Below, in pieces: positions 7,716-12,626 of a stretch of DNA of 12,626 bases (its first letter is position 1; each line of letters opens with the position of its first letter). Both the position numbers and the translations under genes were made by a program. Origin of the DNA: Anaerolineae bacterium (lineage in GTDB: Bacteria > Chloroflexota > Anaerolineae > UBA1429); NCBI GenBank assembly GCA_007123335.1, contig SKLG01000530.1, forward strand, positions 1-12,626, written 5' to 3'. The notes below the pieces were generated by a model. The model did not search any database, was not told where the DNA came from, and saw nothing but the letters and a program-made list of their open reading frames with translations.

Positions 7716-8543
7716 TCAGGCCGCGTCTGCGCCTCCTGTGCCCCTAGACCGACGCGTGGTGCGCCCGACGCGCTTGGGGGCCAGCAATTCCATCAACAGA
7801 TTGCTCAAACGCCGTTCATCCAGATGACGGACAATGCGACCATTTCGAGCGATAGAGATGATGCCCGTCTCCTCTGAAACGACCAAAGAGATAGCGTCCG
7901 TCTGCTCTGTAATACCCACCGCCGCCCGATGCCGCGTGCCCAGGTGAGTCTCTGACACCACCGTCTCGGCAAGGGGCAGCACACATGCCGCCGCGATGAT
8001 CCGGTCGCCGCGAATGATGACAGCGCCGTCATGAAGAGCGGTGTTGGGAAAGAATATCGTCTGCAGAATATCTGACACAACGAGACTGTCTAATCGTACC
8101 CCCGTCTCGACGTGATCCTGTAATCCCGTTTCACGCTCGATGACGATGAGGGCACCATGGCGCCGTCCAGCAAGACGCTGACAGGCGGCAGCGATCTCTG
8201 AGACCACGCGCTGCAGCTCAATATCCTGGCCCGACCAAAGCGAAAGCCCGCCAGCCCGCCCCAATCGATCCAACGCTCGACGCAGCTCGGGCTGGAGGAT
8301 AATGGCCACCACCACCAATAAGGCCTGACCGCTGCTCCTGAGCAACCAGTTAAACGCCGTCAGCCCGGCAATGCTGCCGAACAATGATACCACCAACGCC
8401 AGCAGGATCACGCCGCGCAAGAGCTGCACCGCCTGGGTACCGCGCACCATAAGCAACACGCCATAGATGACGGTGGCCACCAGCAGAATATCAACGATAT
8501 TGCGCAGGTCCAGCTTGGACAGGATCCAGATAACGTTCGCCAC
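7716..8543 (-). CDS. cdaA: Diadenylate cyclase CdaA
   Basis: CdaA condenses two ATP into cyclic di-AMP, a second messenger controlling potassium and osmolyte transport and wall homeostasis. The protein is 275 residues, typical for the family. It has three predicted N-terminal transmembrane helices (about 15-33, 41-58 and 72-84), then a DisA_N/DAC catalytic domain. The catalytic motifs are intact: ALHDGAV with DGA at 172-174, GTRHRAA with G202-R206, and SEETG at 223-227. The C-terminus is basic (KRVGRTTRRSRG). The start is a GTG at 8541-8543 with AAGGGG at 8554-8559 upstream; no in-frame ATG lies near the N-terminus. It follows argF by 18 bases and precedes the CdaR-like gene, so it is probably made from the same mRNA as both. 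Family and activity calls are strong. Confidence 0.96.
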   Translation of the reverse strand: MANVIWILSKLDLRNIVDILLVATVIYGVLLMVRGTQAVQLLRGVILLALVVSLFGSIAGLTAFNWLLRSSGQALLVVVAIILQPELRRALDRLGRAGGLSLWSGQDIELQRVVSEIAAACQRLAGRRHGALIVIERETGLQDHVETGVRLDSLVVSDILQTIFFPNTALHDGAVIIRGDRIIAAACVLPLAETVVSETHLGTRHRAAVGITEQTDAISLVVSEETGIISIARNGRIVRHLDERRLSNLLMELLAPKRVGRTTRRSRGTGGADAA

Positions 8544-8561
8544 TAGTGCGCTACCCCTTGA

Positions 8562-9506
8562 TCATGACGTCGAGTAGGATGCGACAAGAATCGCCTTTTG
8601 AGCATGGAGGCGGTTTTCCGCCTGATCAAACAGCCAGGACTGCGGGCCGTCAGCCACCTCATCGGTGATCTCTTCGCCGCGATGTGCCGGCAGACAATGC
8701 ATCACCCCGACATCACGATTGGCCAGCGCCAGCAGAGCCTCATTGATTTGATAAGGTCGAAAGATCTGGCGCCGCCGGGTAGCCTCTTCTTCCTGGCCCA
8801 TACTGGTCCAGGTATCGGTATAGACGACATCGGCATCACGGATAGCCTCACGCGGCTCATGAAAGAGCTCGATGCTAGCACCTGTGTCGACGGCCATGGT
8901 CTTTGCCTGTTGCACCACCTCTGCCAGCGGGCCATAGCCCTCCGGCGTAGCAGCGACGAGGTGCATACCCACTTGAGCGGCGCCATAGAGCAGCGAGTGA
9001 AGGACATTGTTGCCGTCGCCGATATAGGCCAACTTGACGCCTTCCAGGCGATCTCGCTTCTCCAGAATGGTCAACAGATCGGTGAGCCCCTGACAGGGAT
9101 GGTTGAAATCCGAGAGGCCGTTGATCACCGGGACCGTAGCCCAGCGAGCCAGTGCGAGGACATCCTCATGGCTAAAGACACGCGCCATGATACCATCCAC
9201 ATAGCGACTCAGCACCCTTGCGGCATCGGGTATAGACTCTCGCTCACCGAGGCGAATTTCCTCTGGGGCAAGATAGATCGCCCGGCCCCCAAGCTGGCTC
9301 ATGCCCACATCAAACGAGACACGGGTGCGCAAGGAGGGCTTTTGAAAGATCATGCCCAGCGTCTTGTCGGCCAGGCGTTGGCGTTGGGTCTCACACCCTT
9401 GGCCCCCTGCCCTCCACTGACTCTTGAGTGCCAGGGCCAGATCCAGCAACTCGTGAACGTCCGCAGGCTTTAGATCGGCCAAACTCAGAAAATCTCGCTT
9501 TGTCAT
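8562..9506 (-). CDS. argF: Ornithine carbamoyltransferase
   Basis: This cytoplasmic enzyme makes citrulline from carbamoyl phosphate and ornithine in arginine biosynthesis. The protein is 314 residues, the usual length. Carbamoyl-phosphate-binding SLRTR is at 58-62 (a Leu variant of the common STRTR) and HPCQ at 136-139. The ornithine loop D-x-W-x-SM (231-236) and catalytic HCLPAHRGEEI from 270 are complete, which separates it from aspartate carbamoyltransferase. The ATG at 9504-9506 is preceded by GGAAAG with a 5-base spacer. It sits between a methyltransferase gene (49-base gap) and cdaA (18-base gap), with no other arginine gene in view. A biosynthetic rather than catabolic role is inferred because no arginine deiminase genes are nearby. 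No ARG-box-like operator was recognised upstream. Confidence 0.97.
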   Translation of the reverse strand: MTKRDFLSLADLKPADVHELLDLALALKSQWRAGGQGCETQRQRLADKTLGMIFQKPSLRTRVSFDVGMSQLGGRAIYLAPEEIRLGERESIPDAARVLSRYVDGIMARVFSHEDVLALARWATVPVINGLSDFNHPCQGLTDLLTILEKRDRLEGVKLAYIGDGNNVLHSLLYGAAQVGMHLVAATPEGYGPLAEVVQQAKTMAVDTGASIELFHEPREAIRDADVVYTDTWTSMGQEEEATRRRQIFRPYQINEALLALANRDVGVMHCLPAHRGEEITDEVADGPQSWLFDQAENRLHAQKAILVASYSTS

Positions 9507-9530
9507 CTGTGCTTTCCACCCCGCATGAGA

Positions 9531-9556
9531 AGCGCACCCATGAGATGATGGGCGCT
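9531..9556 (-). other. Imperfect hairpin at the methyltransferase stop / argF leader
   Basis: AGCGC and CCAT, separated by a 2-base bulge, pair with ATGG and GCGCT around a GAGATG loop. The structure touches the methyltransferase stop codon and ends 24 bases before the argF start. It has no T-run. It might modulate read-through or mRNA stability between the two genes, or be incidental. Confidence 0.3.
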
Positions 9557-10254
9557 CATAGCTCTCTTGGTCGACGCGCGCTCACCAGGTCGTAATGTAC
9601 CTGCCAGCGACGCGTCTCGACGTCCAACAGTCCCAACTCTTTTAACACAGCCTCTAGACGCCCCCGTCCGGCAAGGCGCCATGGAAAGAAGCGTGCCTCC
9701 CAGCCCACTCGGTTGGACAGCCATAGCACCCCTCCAGGCTTGACCACCCGGATCATCTCACGCAGCGCACGCCTCGGATCAACGACGAACTCGAGAGACT
9801 CGAGACACGATACCGCGTCAAAACTGCTATCCCCAAAGGGCAGAGACATGGCATCGGCGCAGATCCAGGTAACCTCATCTTCCCCATGGTCATCCGTTGC
9901 CATCCGCGCCTCATCCAGCATACCCCGAGATCGATCGGCGCCGACCAGGTTGATCTCTTGGGTCATACTGCGCAGCAACGCCAGCGGCACCCGACCGGTG
10001 CCAGTGGCCACATCGAGCAGTCGCGGATTGGGCACTTTATACAAGCTGCCGGCGATGGGCAGGGCCACAAAGGCCAACTCGTTGACGTACTTTAGATCCT
10101 TGATGCGGTCATAGCGCCCGGCGGTCCAATCGTAGAGCAGAACCACCGCCGACGTGCCGAGATAAGTGCCCTCGGTAATGATCAGCAGCCAGTAGAGCAA
10201 CGCGCCCACCAGCGCACCAAGACTGATGGCAATGACTATAAAAGTAGTGGTCAT
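9556..10254 (-). CDS. Membrane-anchored class I SAM-dependent methyltransferase
   Basis: The 232-residue protein begins with a hydrophobic segment (about residues 3-26) predicted to anchor it in the membrane. A Methyltransf_11-type Rossmann domain follows. Motif I is LLDVATGTGRV (about 79-89), the acidic end of strand beta-2 is D107 (LVGADRS), and the adenine-binding region is CADAMSLPF (132-140). Post-motif residues GDSSFDAVSC and the VVKPGGVLWLSNR segment are also clear. The YD-x4-RYD element (41-49) recalls UbiE-like enzymes that act on lipid or quinone substrates. The substrate cannot be told from sequence; a membrane lipid or quinone is only an inference from the anchor. It is the first gene of the minus-strand cluster. 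The ATG at 10252-10254 has only a weak upstream SD (AGGA about 12 bases away). Confidence 0.85.
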   Translation of the reverse strand: MTTTFIVIAISLGALVGALLYWLLIITEGTYLGTSAVVLLYDWTAGRYDRIKDLKYVNELAFVALPIAGSLYKVPNPRLLDVATGTGRVPLALLRSMTQEINLVGADRSRGMLDEARMATDDHGEDEVTWICADAMSLPFGDSSFDAVSCLESLEFVVDPRRALREMIRVVKPGGVLWLSNRVGWEARFFPWRLAGRGRLEAVLKELGLLDVETRRWQVHYDLVSARRPREL

Positions 10255-10378
10255 GCGCAGATCGCGTCCTGCACATTGCCCTGGTGTCCGGGGCTCCCTT
10301 GCTCAGATCCTAGGCGCGCCGGGCTGCCAGTATATGGCTCTCTCCACATAGACCCTATCTCGCTATATGTCGGGTAGA
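10255..10378 (-). other. Leader of the methyltransferase operon, no recognised element
   Basis: This is the roughly 125-base region between the predicted transcription start and the methyltransferase ATG. It contains a GGCGCGCC palindrome and several short pairing segments (such as GCCC/GGGC). I recognise no T-box, riboswitch or leader-peptide motif. Confidence 0.4.
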
Positions 10379-10384
10379 CGGTAT

Positions 10385-10414
10385 ATTATAGCACTGCGCA
10401 GGGTATAAAAACAA
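10385..10414 (-). promoter_or_regulatory. Extended -10 promoter for the methyltransferase-argF-cdaA-cdaR-der cluster
   Basis: On the minus strand a perfect TATAAT (10385-10390) is preceded by TGC, giving an extended -10 element. TTGTTT (10409-10414) sits 18 bases upstream as a weak -35. The predicted start near 10378 would leave a leader of about 125 bases before the methyltransferase ATG. The -35 lies inside the T-run of the upstream cold-shock gene terminator. Confidence 0.65.
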
Positions 10415-10448
10415 AACGGGCTCGGCAAGGCTCCCCTCGCGAACCCGT
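10407..10448 (-). terminator. Rho-independent terminator of the rpsA / cold-shock operon
   Basis: On the minus strand ACGGGTTCG pairs with CGAGCCCGT (9 bp including one G-U pair) and is followed at once by TTTTGTTTTT. It lies about 22 bases after the cold-shock gene stop. This is a textbook intrinsic terminator. Confidence 0.85.
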
Positions 10449-10470
10449 GAACTCGACTATGCCTCGCCCC

Positions 10471-10809
10471 TCAATCGTGTACGATCACCACATCCTTGGC
10501 CACAGGGCCCTTGTTGGTCTGCCCAGTCGTGTATTCAACCGTTTGCCCTGATCGTGGTGCCCGGCCCTCTAATGCTGAGGCATGCACAAAAAGATCCTGG
10601 CCCTCAGGATCGCGCACGAACCCATAGCCCTTGCGTCGATCGAACCACTTGACCGTGCCGCGTCGTCGCCGCGACAACTCGACCAGTGCTCGACAGCCCG
10701 GACACAGGCCGGAAGGAGCCGCACTATCCCGCTTGCGTTGCTCGGTCGCAGTGAGCAGATAGCGAACCCCGCATCGCGTGCAGACCAGTTCTCTATCACG
10801 CAATGGCAC
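10471..10809 (-). CDS. Zinc-ribbon plus cold-shock-domain RNA-binding protein
   Basis: This 112-residue protein fuses two modules. The N-terminal half is a probable zinc ribbon, with C10-x2-C13 and C36-x2-C39, preceded by DREL as in the zf_Trcl-type (probable zinc-ribbon) domain. A linker of consecutive arginines leads to a cold-shock domain from about residue 50. The domain holds RNP1 KGYGFV (60-65), RNP2 LFVHAS (73-78) and the strand GTVKWFD. Cold-shock domains bind single-stranded RNA or DNA and melt RNA structure; the ribbon may add binding or protein contacts. The start is GTG at 10807-10809 with a strong SD. The gene lies 12 bases after rpsA and is followed by an intrinsic terminator. 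Cotranscription with ribosomal protein S1, itself an RNA-binding translation factor, suggests a role in translation initiation or RNA unfolding; that role is an inference. Confidence 0.92.
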   Translation of the reverse strand: MPLRDRELVCTRCGVRYLLTATEQRKRDSAAPSGLCPGCRALVELSRRRRGTVKWFDRRKGYGFVRDPEGQDLFVHASALEGRAPRSGQTVEYTTGQTNKGPVAKDVVIVHD

Positions 10810-10817
10810 GCCCCATA

Positions 10818-10823
10818 CTCCCT
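10818..10823 (-). promoter_or_regulatory. Shine-Dalgarno of the cold-shock gene overlapping the rpsA stop
   Basis: AGGGAG on the minus strand is 8 bases before the GTG start at 10809, and its first two bases belong to the rpsA TAG stop (10822-10824). The arrangement suggests translational coupling and supports the GTG over other starts. Confidence 0.75.
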
Positions 10824-12018
10824 ACTGTTCCGCTTCTTCCTGATCGATCGGGCCTTCTGGGGTGTCCTCCGGCGATTCCATCGACTCTAGATCATCTGGC
10901 TGGTCCGGGGCCTGACTCAGGCTGAGGCTGATGCGATGCCTCTCGGCATCCACGCTGAGGACGAGCAACTGTAGCACATCGCCTTCGCTCACCACGCGGG
11001 AGGCATCGGCAACCTGGCCTTCCTCCAACTCGGAGATGTGCACCAGACCTTCGACGCCCGGTTCAAGCTCGACAAAGGCGCCAAAGTCGACAACGTGTGT
11101 CACCGTGCCGACGACAAGCTGCTCCGGTTGATAGCTCGATTCGACGTCGGCCCAGGGATCAGGCTGCGTGCGCTTGTAACTCAACCCCACCCGTTGGCGC
11201 TCACGGTCGACATTGAGCACCATGACCTCGATCTCATCGCCGACGGATAATACCTCACCAGGATGATTGACCCGCCCCCAAGACAACTCGGAGAGGTGCA
11301 CCAATCCATCCATACCGCCCAAGTCCACAAAGGCGCCAAAATCCACGAGGTTACTCACCACACCGGTGCGGACTTGGCCCTCTTCCAGCTCCTCCAAGAG
11401 CTGCTCACGCTGCTGGGCGCGATGCTCGCGCCGGGCTGCGCGCTCGGAGAGGATAAGGCGTCGTCGCCTTCGGTTCACCTCGATGACCTTGACGGCCAAC
11501 TCGCGCCCCACCACCTCGGCCAGGGCATCGGCCTGAGCATCTTGGGAGCGACCACGACGCAAATCGACGATCTGCGACGCCGGAATAAACCCTTGCAGGC
11601 TGCCAAAGGCGCCCAGAGCGCCACCTTTGTTAAAGCCAGTCACCTTGACCTTGACGACATCACCGCTCTCGACGAGTTCGTGGGCATGCTGCCATTCTTC
11701 GTACTCTTGCGCCAGCTGCAACGAGACGATGGGCGCACCGGTTGCTCGGTCCAGGTGCATCACATAGACGTACACTCGCGCGCCGACTTGGAGCTTGACG
11801 AGTTCTTCAGGGGACATTTGCTGGAGTTCACGCGGAGCGATGAGGGCATCCTGCTTGACGCCAATATCCACCAAGACCTCACCAGGATGGACACTGAGCA
11901 CCTCACCCTCGCGGATATCACCTCGCTTGGGCTCCACATAGTCAAACTCTTCGCCCATGTGTTCCCATAGCGTGGCAAAGTCCTCTTCTGGCGCATTGTC
12001 CGGCCTCGAGTCCGTCAT
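10822..12018 (-). CDS. rpsA: 30S ribosomal protein S1
   Basis: S1 binds mRNA and helps deliver it to the 30S subunit. From ATG 12018 the protein is 398 residues with four S1 (OB-fold) repeats at about 33-102, 118-185, 205-275 and 290-360. Repeats 3 and 4 are the most canonical, with VDFGAFVDLGGMDGLVHLSEL and VDFGAFVELEPGVEGLVHISEL split around the beta-barrel core. An acidic tail (about 362-398) rich in Asp, Glu and Pro follows. E. coli S1 has six repeats; four-repeat S1 is usual in several Gram-positive and Chloroflexota lineages. An in-frame ATG at 12114 would add 32 residues unlike S1 and lacks an SD. ATG 12018 has GGGGG at 12023-12027, although the spacing is short (4 bases). Strong promoter upstream, cold-shock gene 12 bases downstream. 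Confidence 0.94.
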   Translation of the reverse strand: MTDSRPDNAPEEDFATLWEHMGEEFDYVEPKRGDIREGEVLSVHPGEVLVDIGVKQDALIAPRELQQMSPEELVKLQVGARVYVYVMHLDRATGAPIVSLQLAQEYEEWQHAHELVESGDVVKVKVTGFNKGGALGAFGSLQGFIPASQIVDLRRGRSQDAQADALAEVVGRELAVKVIEVNRRRRRLILSERAARREHRAQQREQLLEELEEGQVRTGVVSNLVDFGAFVDLGGMDGLVHLSELSWGRVNHPGEVLSVGDEIEVMVLNVDRERQRVGLSYKRTQPDPWADVESSYQPEQLVVGTVTHVVDFGAFVELEPGVEGLVHISELEEGQVADASRVVSEGDVLQLLVLSVDAERHRISLSLSQAPDQPDDLESMESPEDTPEGPIDQEEAEQ

Positions 12019-12188
12019 GTTTCCCCCGATAAGTCGTGGGTGATGGGTCGATCTCGCCGCAAACGCTTGTATGTCGGACAGACCATGGCACTCAGGGCCA
12101 ATATAAGACGACATCTATCACAAGAGCGTCCCCTATTGCCCATAAAGAGACAAGGGCACTGTATGGTCTATTTGATTTATGTTTTTCT
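12019..12188 (-). other. Long rpsA leader
   Basis: The predicted leader is about 170 bases. It includes an in-frame open stretch beginning at ATG 12114 and a possible small stem (TGCCC/GGGCA around 12132-12154). S1 is autoregulated through its leader in E. coli, so a control element is conceivable here. No recognised motif was found. Confidence 0.35.
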
Positions 12189-12194
12189 GGATGT

Positions 12195-12223
12195 ATTATA
12201 CCAATAGGGATGAAGGATGTCAA
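12195..12223 (-). promoter_or_regulatory. Exact-consensus sigma70-type promoter for rpsA
   Basis: On the minus strand TTGACA (12218-12223) and TATAAT (12195-12200) are separated by exactly 17 bases, and TGG precedes the -10, adding the extended -10 element. The start is predicted near 12188. The -35 begins on the base after the PEBP-family stop codon (12224-12226). Confidence 0.9.
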
Positions 12224-12626
12224 CTAAAAACACATCTGTTCAGAGCCTCCGCCTATTCGCCAAATCTCATGGCCCTGCATCGCAGCTTCGAGCTCAGCCT
12301 TCGTCGCTCGGGGCTCGAGACCCAGCTTCGAATCGAGCGCGTACAGCTTGAAGTAGTAGCGATGCTCACCGCCCGGCGGGCAAGGCCCCCCGTAACCGAT
12401 ACGCCGAAAGTCGTTGACACCCTGCACACCTCCCTGCGGAGGCCGCTCGTCGGTGCTCATGCCCTCGGGAAGCTCGCTCACCGAAACCGGGATGTCGCAA
12501 TAGACCCAATGGACCCAGGTGCCGGCCGGCGCATCCGGGTCTTCGCAGATCAGCGCGAGCGAGCTCGCTTCGCTCGGAACCCCCCGCCATGACACCGGCG
12601 GCGAGACGTCGGCTCCATCACAGGAG
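12224..12626 (-). CDS. PEBP / YbhB-YbcL family protein (5' end outside window)
   Basis: This is the C-terminal part (134 codons visible) of a phosphatidylethanolamine-binding-protein-like, Raf-kinase-inhibitor-like protein. The frame is open to the right edge. It reads CDGADVSPPVSW, then DPDAPAGTWVHWV, then NDFRRIGYGGPCPPGGEHRY, all hallmark PEBP ligand-pocket motifs. A GTG at 12595 lies inside the SPPVSW motif and is not the true start. The bacterial members have no settled function. The C-terminus (GHEIWRIGGGSEQMCF) is unlike the common GHxLAEAELxGRY ending. This could be natural divergence or a frameshift. No terminator separates it from the rpsA promoter, so some transcripts may read through. 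Confidence 0.93.
   Translation of the reverse strand, partial: SCDGADVSPPVSWRGVPSEASSLALICEDPDAPAGTWVHWVYCDIPVSVSELPEGMSTDERPPQGGVQGVNDFRRIGYGGPCPPGGEHRYYFKLYALDSKLGLEPRATKAELEAAMQGHEIWRIGGGSEQMCF

Noticed and set aside
8598..9473. 291-codon open frame antisense to argF
   Set aside because: Fully opposite the intact ornithine carbamoyltransferase gene; no recognisable domain and no separate start signals.
11263..11970. 235-codon open frame antisense to rpsA
   Set aside because: Shadow of the S1 coding sequence; no independent motif or SD.
12019..12114. Upstream in-frame ATG at 12114 as the rpsA start
   Set aside because: The added 32 residues do not resemble S1 N-termini and there is no SD before that ATG, whereas 12018 has a G-rich SD.
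1..12626. A novel defence, mobile or biosynthetic system
   Set aside because: Every substantial reading frame belongs to a conserved housekeeping or widely distributed family; no transposase, integrase, nuclease cassette, array or cluster of unknown genes is present.

Overview
The window is an ordinary chromosomal stretch of a GC-rich bacterium, densely packed with conserved housekeeping genes. The best guess for the source is a Chloroflexota member (Anaerolineae-like). Hints are the zinc-ribbon plus cold-shock-domain protein next to rpsA, a four-domain ribosomal protein S1, the Thr/Pro-rich tail on the YbbR-repeat protein, and a membrane-anchored methyltransferase with a YD-x4-RYD segment. 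None of these is decisive, so the taxonomic call is an inference. I found no tRNA or rRNA gene, CRISPR array, insertion sequence, phage gene, toxin-antitoxin pair or defence system, and no gene-free stretch longer than about 220 bases.

Left part, plus strand (1-4794): the 3' end of an F-type ATP synthase gamma-subunit gene, then uvrA (nucleotide excision repair) and miaB (tRNA 2-methylthio modification). uvrA and miaB are tightly coupled: the uvrA stop codon lies inside the miaB Shine-Dalgarno sequence. A perfect 10-bp GC-rich hairpin (4819-4841) separates miaB from the convergent minus-strand genes.

Middle part, minus strand (10254 down to 4856): a five-gene cluster read right to left with gaps of 49, 18, 35 and 20 bases. 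The genes are a membrane-anchored SAM methyltransferase, argF (ornithine carbamoyltransferase), cdaA (diadenylate cyclase), a cdaR/YbbR-repeat protein, and der (ribosome-assembly GTPase). An extended -10 promoter (10385-10414) lies just upstream. cdaA and cdaR form the conserved c-di-AMP synthesis module, here without glmM alongside.

Right part, minus strand (12626 down to 10407): the 3' part of a PEBP/YbhB-family gene, then rpsA and a zinc-ribbon cold-shock-domain gene. rpsA and the cold-shock gene form a two-gene operon. It has an exact consensus sigma70-type promoter (TTGACA, 17-base spacer, TGG-TATAAT) starting one base after the PEBP stop codon, and a clear rho-independent terminator. 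The T-tract of that terminator overlaps the -35 region of the promoter for the methyltransferase-argF-cdaA cluster.

No previously undescribed system is evident. The observations most worth following are architectural: the exact-consensus rpsA promoter, the zinc-ribbon/cold-shock fusion coupled to S1, and the c-di-AMP genes sitting between argF and der.
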